Source: Trebonia kvetii
Lineage (GTDB): Bacteria > Actinomycetota > Actinomycetes > Streptosporangiales > Streptosporangiaceae
Direction of reading: 5' to 3'
DNA length: 64,000 nt
NCBI RefSeq assembly: GCF_007827045.1
Contig: NZ_RPFW01000001.1
Location: forward strand, 1,464,519 to 1,528,518
Shown: positions 26,401 through 33,943 of the stretch, piece after piece
Layout: each line of letters opens with the position of its first letter
Numbering within the stretch: position 1 is the stretch's first letter
Translations under genes and position numbers: made by a program
Notes under the pieces: model-generated
What the model saw: the letters and a program-made list of their open reading frames with translations, nothing else
What the model was told of the DNA's origin: nothing
Databases searched by the model: none

Positions 26401-26836
26401 GGTCGGTGAGGTAGGTGCTGACGAGCCGGAAGCCGTGCGCGGCGTCGGTCGACGTCACCGTGCAGGACATCCCGGTCTGGTCGGCGGCGACCGTATAGGT
26501 CATGTCACGGGTCTGCAGGTCGGTGAACGTGGCGCCGTCGGTCACCACGTACTGCAGCGTGCTCACGTCGGTGTTGTCGATCGTCGGCTCGTAGACGTCG
26601 GACAGCACGCCGCCGGCCACGGTGTACCAGACCTTGGAGCCCCTGGCCGCCGCGGTGCCTACGCAGTCCTTCCGCGCCAGGTCGAAGTAGGAGGCAGCGC
26701 CCGGCGTGCCGGGTGCTGTGTCCGCCGGCGCTGCCGCCGTCGCGGCGGCCGGCGCCGCGGGAGCGGCGGCGACACCCACGCTGGCCAGCACAGCCGCGCC
26801 AGCAACCAACAGGCCGAGCATCCGTCCACGCACCAT
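23465..26836 (-). CDS. Secreted GH15 glucodextranase-like enzyme
   Basis: A 1123-residue secreted glycosidase whose domain order matches glucodextranase. Residues 1-40 are a signal peptide and Ala/Pro linker; about 45-310 are the beta-sandwich N domain; about 330-790 the (alpha/alpha)6 GH15 domain; about 797-890 an Ig-like domain (VSIATPANGALLASASTTLTG); about 895-1123 a glucodextranase C-terminal domain (DVTDPAGDDNGPGTY). The likely general acid is E505 in ERWEEQ and the base E722 in SEQAWE. Substrates are alpha-1,6- or alpha-1,4-glucans, releasing glucose outside the cell. Start ATG 26836, weak ribosome site. Confidence 0.9.
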   Translation of the reverse strand: MVRGRMLGLLVAGAAVLASVGVAAAPAAPAAATAAAPADTAPGTPGAASYFDLARKDCVGTAAARGSKVWYTVAGGVLSDVYEPTIDNTDVSTLQYVVTDGATFTDLQTRDMTYTVAADQTGMSCTVTSTDAAHGFRLVSTYLTDPASDTVLMHTRLQTLPGSTTSLSALHLYARLDAHVNGNGGGGAQNAGANSGVVDTSAGTPVPVVFSTNTVTNATNRDYAVPTYMALAASAPESAASVGYAGTASDGLTQLDASHTLTPYTSAPDGHIVATADVTPGRGGTVTLALGFGRTQAQSVAVATGSLRTSFTQVAAAYQSGWSAYDAGLRKPPAHFPGLTPAQAASLKSHYYLSANVLKASEDKTYPGAIVASLASPWGQAVPAGTLANGQPSYFGSYREVFARDLYEAVTGLLADGDVATARAATLFLFDRQQLPNGSMPRNSLLNGEAAPDTGGTQLDEAAYPILLAYLTGLGGNASLYTGHIRPAADFLVANGPSFGVERWEEQSGFSPSTIAAEIAGLTAASAIAQQQGDKARADLYQATADDFQRNIKNWTVTATGPDGPSYFIRLSKTGDPNAAITYGLGNGGPTLDQRSVLDGGFQELVRLGELPVSDTDVQASLGIIDSNIAVTTPSGTGYYRYGDNAAAGSADGYGDCSQPSQTSCSTTGAPWPPTDTGTGHLWPVLSGERAESDVAEGNIAGAESLLQSIINFSSGVGLVSEQAWENRSLAASPYGSDPATASIGFTDGKAAGSASPLTWAQAQELRLILSVGTGSNVDTPALTTKRYVKGGAPGALPVSIATPANGALLASASTTLTGTTTPKAKVTIAAADTTTGATATVISTTAGKDGTYSATVPVSFGSNAITVVASTSGGHNTGYAQITVTNEGGGTSVLDVTDPAGDDNGPGTYQYPTSSAFTPGSFDLTRYQVLSDGSFAYLRVTLATLVPTFGNLDGAQLLDVYVHVPGASPTSTAAAFASRNYQIAAAGAWSQRVEVQGFAAPVWVDASGGSVGSASVLAEQSDRTITIALPEAQFGTPTSGWGFSVVLTGQDGFSGDKARAFAATPQDFAFGVCAVGGTQAICNVNPTTVPKAMDVITPADVSQADELDPTLGTVAIQPVVVP

Positions 26837-27068
26837 GGCTAGACCCCATCGTCTTGACTACGGTTGGTAGGAAACACCTGACAGTCCGGAACCAGTGCCC
26901 GCGCTGAGCCTCTCGCCGTTCCGCGCGCTCGTCAAGGGGCGGCAGCCGTTTCCGGTAACCGCATCCACGGTTGACTATCCGCCAGGGACCGCCCCGCACC
27001 AGGTCACCGCAGCGAGGGCAGTCGGTAAGGTCGTCCTTGAGATTTGAGCGGGCAAGCAGGAGGTGCGC

Positions 27069-27650
27069 ATGAGCGAGGCGCCGGGCGACGTGGTTCGGCA
27101 GCGCGGTTTGTGGTTCGAGGAGCTACGGACCGGCACCGTGTACAAGCACGCGCCGGGACGGACGATCGGCGAGGCGGACAACACGCTGTTCTCCACGCTG
27201 ACCATGAACCCGCAGTCGCTGCACCTCGACGCGGCGTTCAGCGCGGACACCGAATTCGGCGAGCGGCTGGTGAACAGCCTGCTCACGATGTCGGTGCTGG
27301 TGGGACTCTCCGTGGGGCACCTGACCCAGGGCACGATCGTGGCGAACCTCGGCTTCAGCGACGCCCGGTTTCCCGTTCCGGTGAGGCACGGCGACACGAT
27401 TTACGGCGAAACGGTCGTGACGGGCAAGCGCCTGTCGGCGAGCCGGCCGGGCCAGGGCATCGTGACGTTCGAGCACACCGCGCGCAACCAGCACGGCGAG
27501 GTGGTGGCCGTGGTCACCCGCACGACGCTGATGCTGTGCCAGCCAGACCACGGGGGCCAGCCAGACCACGGGGGCCAGCCAGACCACGGGGGCCAGCCAG
27601 ACCACGGAGGCCAGCCAGATCATGCGGACGGACCGGGGGCCGCGCAGTGA
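27069..27650 (+). CDS. MaoC-family dehydratase with C-terminal hexapeptide repeats
   Basis: A 193-residue hotdog hydratase: [18 protein letters not shown] (MaoC motif with Asp/Asn), [30 protein letters not shown]. Relatives include mesaconyl-CoA hydratase, which adds water to enoyl-CoA substrates. The last 35 residues are five repeats of the hexapeptide QPDHGG (the fifth is QPDHAD) then GPGAAQ; this tail is not part of the fold. ATG 27069 has AGGAGG five bases before it. The stop overlaps the start of the CitE-like gene (GTGA), so the two form an operon resembling hydratase/lyase pairs of ethylmalonyl-CoA or methylaspartate-type pathways. Confidence 0.9.
   Translation: MSEAPGDVVRQRGLWFEELRTGTVYKHAPGRTIGEADNTLFSTLTMNPQSLHLDAAFSADTEFGERLVNSLLTMSVLVGLSVGHLTQGTIVANLGFSDARFPVPVRHGDTIYGETVVTGKRLSASRPGQGIVTFEHTARNQHGEVVAVVTRTTLMLCQPDHGGQPDHGGQPDHGGQPDHGGQPDHADGPGAAQ
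27540..27629 (+). repeat. 18-bp tandem repeat, five units, inside the MaoC gene
   Basis: Units begin at 27540, 27558, 27576, 27594 and 27612. The first three are CAGCCAGACCACGGGGGC; the fourth has GGAGGC and the last diverges. The period of 18 keeps the reading frame and encodes QPDHGG each time. Near identity at the DNA level points to recent slippage. Confidence 0.9.
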
Positions 27651-28480
27651 CGCCGGCCGCGCTGCCCGGGCCCGCGCTGCTCTTCTGCCCAGCCGACCGG
27701 CCCGACCGGTACGCGAAGGCGCTCGCCGCCGCCGACGGGGTCATCCTCGACCTCGAGGACGGCGTGGGACCCGACGGCAAGGACGCGGCGCGGGCCGCGC
27801 TCGCCGCCACGGACCTGGACCCCGCGCGGGTCATCGTCCGGGTCAACGCCACGGGGACCGCGGAGCACGCAGCCGACATGGCGGCCCTGCGGGGAACCGG
27901 GTACCGGCTGATCATGCTGCCCAAGTCCGAGTCGCGCGCGCAGCTGGACGGCCTCGGCGGCGACTGGCGGGTGACGGCGCTGTGCGAGACGCCGCTCGGC
28001 ATCGTCAACGCCGCGGAGATCGCCGCCGCGCCGAACGTCATCGCGCTGATGTGGGGCGCCGAGGACCTGATCGCCGCGATGCACGGGCGGTCGAGCCGGC
28101 TGCCCGGCGGTCAGTACCGTGACGTCGCACTGCACGCCAGGTCCGCGGTGCTGCTCGCCGCCGCCGCCCGCGGGCGGCCAGCGATCGACGCCGTGTACGT
28201 GAACATTCCCGACCTGGACGGGCTCGCCGCCGAGGCGGAGGACGCGGCGGCCTCCGGGTTCGCGCTCAAGGCCTGCGTCCACCCGAGCCAGGTCCCCGTC
28301 GTCCGCCGCGCCTTCCGGGCCGACGAGGCGCAGGTCGCGTGGGCGCGCCGGGTCCTCGATGCGGCGGCTGCGGGCGGGGCGGGCGGGGAGGGCGCGGGCG
28401 GCGCCGTCAAGGTCGATGGCCAGATGATCGACGCGCCGCTGATCCGCCAGGCCGAGGCGATCCTGGCCTCACTTCGCTGA
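27647..28480 (+). CDS. CitE-like CoA ester lyase (HpcH/HpaI family)
   Basis: A 277-residue TIM-barrel lyase of the citrate-lyase-beta/malyl-CoA lyase group: [33 protein letters not shown] (Mg-binding Glu/Asp), [47 protein letters not shown]. Members cleave or form malyl-CoA, methylmalyl-CoA or citramalyl-CoA. The GTG start overlaps the MaoC stop. Together with the hydratase it could convert mesaconyl-CoA-type intermediates to glyoxylate plus an acyl-CoA; other genes of that pathway are not in the window, so this is inference. Confidence 0.88.
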   Translation: MTPAALPGPALLFCPADRPDRYAKALAAADGVILDLEDGVGPDGKDAARAALAATDLDPARVIVRVNATGTAEHAADMAALRGTGYRLIMLPKSESRAQLDGLGGDWRVTALCETPLGIVNAAEIAAAPNVIALMWGAEDLIAAMHGRSSRLPGGQYRDVALHARSAVLLAAAARGRPAIDAVYVNIPDLDGLAAEAEDAAASGFALKACVHPSQVPVVRRAFRADEAQVAWARRVLDAAAAGGAGGEGAGGAVKVDGQMIDAPLIRQAEAILASLR

Positions 28481-28715
28481 CCCGGCCGAAGGCAACAGGT
28501 CGTTGCATTTTCAACTTTCTGAGGCCCACGACAACCGTTCTGACCAGCGAAATCTTTCGAAATAGAGGCTTTCGCAAATGCTCAATGCGGACTTTTACTT
28601 TATTAACGGAATATGTCGCTAATTTTTTACAGTTCGTTAACGGGATACTGGTATAAATTCGGAGCCGGTAGGCCAGCATGGCGGAACCGCACCCCCCGGA
28701 TAGCGGAGATCAGGC

Positions 28716-29558
28716 ATGAATCAGGCAGGCGGCCTGGGCACGGCCATCGAGGAAGCGGATCCCCCTGCGCCGGGCGCGGCGGGCAACCCGACCATCCCGA
28801 ATCCGGCCCGCGTGTACGACGCGCTGCTCGGCGGCAAGGACAATTACGCCGCCGACCGGGCGGTCGCCGACAAACTCGCCGCCGCCAAGCCGTCCCTGCG
28901 GGCGAATGTCCGCGCCAACCGCGCCTACCTGGGCCGGGCCGTCAGGCACCTGGCAGCGGACGCCGGCATCCGCCAGTTCCTCGATCTCGGCACGGGACTT
29001 CCCTCTTTCGATAACACGCACGAGGTCGCGCAGCGGGTGGCACCGGAATCGCGGATCGTCTACGTGGACAACGACCCGATCGTGCTCGCGCACGCCAGGG
29101 CACTGCTCGTCGGCAGCAGGCAGGGCGCGACGGCCTTCCTGCACGCGGACATACGCGACCCGGACACGATCCTCGAGCAGGCCGCGCTAACCATCGACTT
29201 CAGCAAGCCGGTCGCGGTGATCCTGCTCGGGGTGCTCTACATGATCCCGGACGCCGACCTGCCCTATGCCAACGTCGCCGCGTACGTGGACGCGATCGTC
29301 CCCGGCAGCTATCTGGCGATCTCGCATCCGGCGAGCGACATAGACGCCGAGGCCGCCGCGGCGGCCGCGCGACAGTACGACCAGTCGCTGCCCACCACGC
29401 AGACCAACAGGAGCAGGGCACAGGTGACCCGGTTCTTCGACGGCCTCGAACTGCTCCCGCCTGGCGTCGTGCAGCTCAACCGGTGGCGTCCCGATCCGGG
29501 CGACGTGGACCCGGGCATCGAGATCTCCAGCTGGGCGGGCCTCGGCCGCAAGCGCTAG
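28716..29558 (+). CDS. SAM-dependent methyltransferase, SAV2177/DUF574 family
   Basis: A 280-residue protein of an actinomycete-specific methyltransferase family: NPARVYDALLGGKDNYAADRAVADKL near the N-terminus, the SAM site FLDLGTGLPSFDNTHEVAQ, VYVDNDPIVLAHARALL, then PVAVILLGVLYMIPD. The family is abundant in genomes that also carry many XRE/DUF397/ATPase regulators; substrates are unknown. Start ATG 28716 with GGAG seven bases upstream. The 235-bp upstream region is A/T-rich with TTAACG inverted words and likely holds its promoter. Single gene. Confidence 0.9.
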   Translation: MNQAGGLGTAIEEADPPAPGAAGNPTIPNPARVYDALLGGKDNYAADRAVADKLAAAKPSLRANVRANRAYLGRAVRHLAADAGIRQFLDLGTGLPSFDNTHEVAQRVAPESRIVYVDNDPIVLAHARALLVGSRQGATAFLHADIRDPDTILEQAALTIDFSKPVAVILLGVLYMIPDADLPYANVAAYVDAIVPGSYLAISHPASDIDAEAAAAAARQYDQSLPTTQTNRSRAQVTRFFDGLELLPPGVVQLNRWRPDPGDVDPGIEISSWAGLGRKR

Positions 29559-29578
29559 CGCCGCCGGGCGCTGCCCCG

Positions 29579-31222
29579 TCAGGCCGGCGGCTCCAGGGCA
29601 TCGGCGGCGATGCGGCGCACCCGGGCAAGCTCCAGCTTTCCCGTCGGCGTGCGGGGCAGGGCCGGGAGCAGCACGATGGCCCTCGGCACCTTGTAGCCGG
29701 CCAGCCGGCCCCGGACCGCGGCCCGCAGTTCCTGTTCGGTCGGCGAACCGTTCTGCGTGGCGACGACCGCCACCACGCGCTCACCCCATGTGTCGTCGGG
29801 TATGCCGACGACCGACGCGTCCGTCACGCCCGGCTGGGCGAGCAGCACGTCCTCCACCTCCTGCGGGTGAACCTTCTCACCGCCGGTGTTGATCACGCCC
29901 GCACCGCGGCCGAGGAAGCGGATCGCGCCGTCCGCCTCTACCGTGGCGAGATCGCCAGGCATGGTGTACCTGACCTCGCCGACGACGCGGAACGTGGCGG
30001 ACGTCTTCGCCGCGTCCTTGTAGTAACCGGACGGGATAGGCCCGCTGAAGGCGAGCGTGCCGACCTCGCCGCTGCCGGGAATCACCGGCGAGCCGTCGGC
30101 GGCGAGCACCCGCGTCGCCGCCGCCGGGTAGAACCGGGACGGCAGGTCGGCCACCGACGACGTGACGGCGAAGGCGAACGGGCCGCCCTCGCTCGAGGCG
30201 ATCGCGTCGGTGATCGTGATCGCGGCTCGCTCGTGCAGTGCCCGCTTCAGCCGGTCGCTCAGCACGGTCCCCGAGCTGGTGATGGAGGTGAGCGAGCCGA
30301 GATCATGCGGCCGGCCGCCGGCTTCCGCGGCGAGCAGTTCGTCGACGAGCGGCTGGCAGACCGCGTTGCCCGCCACGAGCAGCGTCCGGACCCGCTGGGC
30401 TGCCACGGTCTCCCAGACGTGCCGCGGGTCGAGGCCGCCCGGCCGGGTCAGCACCGCCCGGCCCCCGATGGCGAGCGTGCCCATGATGTTGAACAGCCCC
30501 GTCGCGTGCATCAGCGGCACCACGGAGAGCACCACAGGCGACTCCCCCGCGGCCGCGGCGTCGCGGGCGACCGCCACCAGTTCGTCAAGCGTGGCAGGCG
30601 GCGCGGCGATGCCAAGGCGGCCGAACAGGCCCGCCGACATCGAGCCGAGCAGGTCCGACATGCGCCAGATCACGCCCTTCGGCTTGCCGGTGGTGCCGCC
30701 GGTGTACATGAAGAGCTGGTCGGAGCCGGGGCGGGGCCGCGGTGGCCGCGGCGCGGTCGTGGCGTAGATGCCGGACAGCTCGGGGGCGTCACGGACTACC
30801 GGGGGCAGCCCGGACGACTCGGGAACCGGGCCCACACGGACGAGGAGGCGCAGCGACGGAAGGGTTTGCCCGGCATGGGCAACGTTCGCCGCCAGGTCGC
30901 CGCTGAACAGCAGCGCGGCGGCGTCGGCGTCCGCCAGCAGCGCCGTCAGCTCGTCCCTCGTGTAGCGGTAGTTGGCGTTGACAGGGACGGCGCCGATCTT
31001 GACCGCGGCGAAGACGGCCTCCAGGTAGGCGGCGCTGTTGTAGAGGTAGCAGGCGACCTTGTCGCCCGGGCCGACTCCTGCCGACTCAAGTGCGGCGGCG
31101 AGGCGGGCGGCGCGGTCGTCGAACTCGGCGAAGGTGTAGTCCCTGCCTGGTTCGGAGATCGCCACGGCGTCCGGCAGGCCAGCGGCGATCGCCTCCCAGA
31201 TCGTGCCGAAGGAGACGTCCAC
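29579..31222 (-). CDS. Acyl-CoA synthetase (AMP-forming)
   Basis: A 547-residue ANL-superfamily ligase that activates a carboxylic acid to acyl-AMP and then acyl-CoA. The phosphate loop MYTGGTTGKPKG is at about residues 172-183, TYP-type core motifs follow, GVINTGGEKVHPQEVEDVL marks the hinge, and the C-terminal catalytic Lys is in TPTGKLEL. The start is GTG 31222 with GGGAGG eight bases upstream. It is divergent from a PadR regulator gene, which may control it. Fatty or aromatic acid substrate not determined. Confidence 0.9.
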   Translation of the reverse strand: MDVSFGTIWEAIAAGLPDAVAISEPGRDYTFAEFDDRAARLAAALESAGVGPGDKVACYLYNSAAYLEAVFAAVKIGAVPVNANYRYTRDELTALLADADAAALLFSGDLAANVAHAGQTLPSLRLLVRVGPVPESSGLPPVVRDAPELSGIYATTAPRPPRPRPGSDQLFMYTGGTTGKPKGVIWRMSDLLGSMSAGLFGRLGIAAPPATLDELVAVARDAAAAGESPVVLSVVPLMHATGLFNIMGTLAIGGRAVLTRPGGLDPRHVWETVAAQRVRTLLVAGNAVCQPLVDELLAAEAGGRPHDLGSLTSITSSGTVLSDRLKRALHERAAITITDAIASSEGGPFAFAVTSSVADLPSRFYPAAATRVLAADGSPVIPGSGEVGTLAFSGPIPSGYYKDAAKTSATFRVVGEVRYTMPGDLATVEADGAIRFLGRGAGVINTGGEKVHPQEVEDVLLAQPGVTDASVVGIPDDTWGERVVAVVATQNGSPTEQELRAAVRGRLAGYKVPRAIVLLPALPRTPTGKLELARVRRIAADALEPPA

Positions 31223-31338
31223 CGATCAGGCCTCCCTGTCTGATGTGCCCGCGGGCGCGGGCTTGCCCGCACCTGCCGTAAAGCCTGCCAGGAGTTGACT
31301 GGCATGTCGATCGCTCGCGGGCGCTACCCTCATGTGGC

Positions 31339-31890
31339 ATGGACGCCGAGGAACCGGAACGAGCGACGGTCATGTCGTTGCCGGAATGGCTGGTGCTCGC
31401 CATCATCGGCCAGCAGCCTGCGCACGGCTTCGCGGTCGCGCAGCGCACCGCGCCGGCGGGTGACCTCGGGCGCATCTGGCAGATACCGAAGGCGGTCGTC
31501 TACCGCGCGATCGGCAGGCTGCTCGACGCCGGGCTCATCGTCCCCGAGGGCACCGAGCCCGGTCTCGGCCCGCAGCGCACCGTCTATACCGTCACGGCCG
31601 ATGGCCGCCAGGCCGCGGACCGCTGGCTGCACTCGCCCGTCGAGCACGTCAGGCAGATCCGCTCGGAACTGCTGCTCAAGCTGGCACTGCTCGACAGGGC
31701 GGGCGAGAATCCGGCCGGCCTGCTCGCCGCGCAGCGCGCGGTACTCGAGCCGATCGCCCAGGCGATCGAGGCGCGCTGCGCGGTCAGCACCGGCTTCGAT
31801 TCGACCCTGCTCGCCTGGCGCCGCGCGACCGCGGTCGCCGCCCTCGACTTCCTCGACGCGGTAACCCCCGCCGAGTCCCGGTCGCTGTAG
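31339..31890 (+). CDS. PadR-family transcriptional regulator
   Basis: A 183-residue regulator with an N-terminal winged helix (MSLPEWLVLAIIGQQPAHGFAVAQR...IWQIPKAVVYRAIGRLLDAGLI, then TVYTVTADGRQAADRWL) and a C-terminal helical dimerisation part. PadR proteins repress genes in response to phenolic or other small molecules. The start may be 31339 or ATG 31372, which begins directly at the conserved MSLPEW; neither has a clear ribosome site. It is divergent from the acyl-CoA synthetase gene, about 115 bp apart, and probably regulates it. Confidence 0.85.
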   Translation: MDAEEPERATVMSLPEWLVLAIIGQQPAHGFAVAQRTAPAGDLGRIWQIPKAVVYRAIGRLLDAGLIVPEGTEPGLGPQRTVYTVTADGRQAADRWLHSPVEHVRQIRSELLLKLALLDRAGENPAGLLAAQRAVLEPIAQAIEARCAVSTGFDSTLLAWRRATAVAALDFLDAVTPAESRSL

Positions 31891-32460
31891 CGGGACACAC
31901 TTCCCGTCTCCCGCCAGGCTCACCCCAACGACCACTTTGCTTAGCCGGCGTCCACAATTTCCGTCTTCGCTTAATCGGCGACCACTTTCACGCCCGATTT
32001 GCGGCAAATGTCCCACGGCCGGCTAAGCAAACACGGCCGGTCTAAGCAAAGGGGAACATAGCTTGGTGCCGGGCCGAGCCGGACGGGGGCGGATGTCGCG
32101 GCCGGGCTGCTAGCGGCGTTCCGCCAGGGCGAAGAAACGGTGCGGGGCGTCGTCGTAACGGTCAGGGCCCAGCCGGAGTTCGCCGTCGCGTTGCGCAGCG
32201 GGCGCTCGGCGAGCGGTTCCGTTGGGGAGAGTTCGCGGCCGTGCCTGGCGGCGCTGACCTGACTGGCCTCGGTCCCGGGGGGTTGGGAGTTCATCCCTTC
32301 TGGGGTGGAGTGTTCGTGCGGGTGGCGGCCCTCGGCGGCCACCCGCACGGGTGACGATAGGCTCGCGCTAGGTACCCGGCTGCTTCGGCGTTCTGTGCTT
32401 AGCCGCCCGACCCGGAGGTACCGGCACCAGGGATCGCTCGACGTTACGGATGGAGAAAGC
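31891..32460. other. Intergenic region with inverted repeats and a possible gene relic
   Basis: These 570 bp hold the inverted repeat TTTGCTTAGCCGG/CCGGCTAAGCAAA (31936-32031) with direct repeats of ACCACTTT. From about 32280 down to 32104 the minus strand reads in one frame ELRLGPDRYDDAPHRFFALA then E-R-R and a stop, which looks like the tail of a decayed gene but matches no family I can name. No intact gene is seen. Confidence 0.4.
31936..32031. repeat. 13-bp inverted repeat pair
   Basis: TTTGCTTAGCCGG (31936-31948) and its exact reverse complement (32019-32031) are separated by 70 bp. Between them CTTAATCGGCGACCACTTT repeats parts of the left flank, and TCTAAGCAAA follows at 32041. It could be a small mobile or recombination element, or nested regulatory sites. 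Confidence 0.5.
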
Positions 32461-32883
32461 ATGGCTGCCAAGGGCACTGCTGAATGGAAGGGTGACCTCC
32501 CGAGCGGGAGCGGCACCTTCACCGCCGGCGACACGATCAGCGGCGGATACACGTTCAAGTCCCGGTTCGAGGACGGCCCGGGCTCCAACCCGGAACAGCT
32601 CATCGCCGCCGCGCACGCGGCGTGCTTCTCGATGGCCCTGTCGAACTCCCTCGCGCAGGCGGGGAGCCCGCCTGAGTCGGTGCAGACCGACGCCACCGTG
32701 ACGCTCAGGTTCGTCGACGGCGCGCCCACGATCACCAAGATCGCGCTGGTCACCACGGGCCGGGTGCCCGGCATCGACCAGGCCGCGTTCACCGAGCACG
32801 CCCAGACCGCCAAGGCCGGCTGTATCGTGAGCCGCGCGCTCGCCGCCGTCCCGGAGATCACCCTCGAAGCCACGCTCTTGTAG
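32461..32883 (+). CDS. OsmC-family peroxiredoxin-like protein
   Basis: A 140-residue OsmC/Ohr-fold protein: GTAEWKGDLPSGSGTF, GSNPEQLIAAAHAACFSMALSN with the first active Cys, and AKAGCIVSRAL with the second Cys, close to the family's usual length. OsmC proteins reduce organic hydroperoxides with two cysteines. The ATG at 32461 follows GGAGAAAGC. It is followed by a strong hairpin and is probably a single-gene transcript. Confidence 0.9.
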   Translation: MAAKGTAEWKGDLPSGSGTFTAGDTISGGYTFKSRFEDGPGSNPEQLIAAAHAACFSMALSNSLAQAGSPPESVQTDATVTLRFVDGAPTITKIALVTTGRVPGIDQAAFTEHAQTAKAGCIVSRALAAVPEITLEATLL

Positions 32884-32920
32884 CCCGGGGGGACGACCCC
32901 CGGTATCCCCCGAGGTCCTC

Positions 32921-32969
32921 GTGCGGCGGCCCGATGGCAAAGAGGCGCCATCGTATCGGGCCGCCGCAC
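32921..32969 (+). terminator. Terminator after the OsmC gene
   Basis: GTGCGGCGGCCCGAT (32921-32935) pairs perfectly with ATCGGGCCGCCGCAC (32955-32969), with GGC/GCC extending the stem. Confidence 0.75.
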
Positions 32970-33031
32970 TGCGGCAAGCGCTGCGGGGATCTCGGTCACG
33001 CCCTTGACACCGACTCCTCCAAAGGATGGCC

Positions 33032-33835
33032 ATGGAGTTCGCGAAGCTTGTTGACGGAAACCAGCTGCCTATGCTCGGACTTGGCGTGTGGCAGGTCCCC
33101 GACGGCCGGGCCTGCGTCGATGCGGTGCGCACGGCGCTCGAACTCGGCTACAGGCACATCGACACCGCGCAGGCCTACGGCAACGAGGCCAGCGTGGGCA
33201 AGGCGCTACGGGACAGCGGAGTGCCACGGGACGAGGTGTTCGTCACCACCAAGTTCTATGCAGGCCGCAAGGACCCGGTCGCCGAGGCGGAGCAGAGCCT
33301 GCGCAAGCTCGGCGTCGACCAGGTGGACCTGTACCTGATCCACTGGCCGCAGGGCGGCCCGGCCTGGGCATGGCCGGGCATGGAGCGGGCGCGGGAGCGC
33401 GGGCTCGCCAGGTCCATCGGCGTGTCCAATTTCGGCGCGGACGACCTGGAGCAAGTGATCGCGGCGGGCAGCGTCACGCCCGCCGTCAACCAGATCAACT
33501 TCAGCGCGGTCGAGTACCGGCGCGGGCTGCTCGACGCCTGCCTGCGGCACGACATCGTGCTTGAGGCCTACAGCCCGCTCGGCACCGGCCGCCACCTGGG
33601 CAACGCGCGGGTGGCCGAGATCGCGGAACGCGCGGGTCGCACCCCGGCACAGGTGCTGCTGCGCTGGTGCCTGCAGCACGGCGTCCCTGTCATTCCCAAG
33701 TCGACGCACCGGGAGCGGATCGAGGAGAACGCCCAGATCTTCGACTTCACCTTGTCCGGGGAGGACATGGCCGCCCTCGACGCGCTCGACAAGACGCACG
33801 GCACCGACCGCGCCCTGGAAAGCACCTGGTGGTAG
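33032..33835 (+). CDS. Aldo/keto reductase
   Basis: A 267-residue NADPH-dependent oxidoreductase of the AKR5-like group: LGLGVWQ, YRHIDTAQAYGNEASVGKAL (Asp and Tyr of the catalytic tetrad), VFVTTKF (Lys), YLIHWP (His), SIGVSNF, YSPLGTG and VPVIPKST, which binds the nucleotide phosphate. Relatives reduce aldehydes and ketones such as 2,5-diketogluconate or methylglyoxal. ATG 33032 has AAAGG six bases upstream; ATG 33026 is too close to it. Single gene. Confidence 0.92.
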   Translation: MEFAKLVDGNQLPMLGLGVWQVPDGRACVDAVRTALELGYRHIDTAQAYGNEASVGKALRDSGVPRDEVFVTTKFYAGRKDPVAEAEQSLRKLGVDQVDLYLIHWPQGGPAWAWPGMERARERGLARSIGVSNFGADDLEQVIAAGSVTPAVNQINFSAVEYRRGLLDACLRHDIVLEAYSPLGTGRHLGNARVAEIAERAGRTPAQVLLRWCLQHGVPVIPKSTHRERIEENAQIFDFTLSGEDMAALDALDKTHGTDRALESTWW

Positions 33836-33943
33836 CCGGTCCTTCCGATTGCCCGCGACCGCCGTCGCAATGTTGATATTTGTCCATACCGTTACGAAGG
33901 TGGCGTCGGTGGCCTAGTCTCAGCGCCTGTAGGCGGTGATGAC

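Noticed and set aside
27540..27629. Tandem 18-bp repeats considered as a CRISPR array
   Set aside because: There are no spacers; the repeats are contiguous, in frame and inside the MaoC gene.
28481..28715. A/T-rich stretch considered as a riboswitch or small RNA before the methyltransferase gene
   Set aside because: Only short TTAACG inverted words are visible; no riboswitch consensus or terminator/antiterminator pair could be recognised.
31971..32999. 342-codon minus-strand frame covering the OsmC gene
   Set aside because: The opposite strand carries a clear OsmC protein with both active cysteines; this frame is its antisense shadow joined to intergenic DNA.
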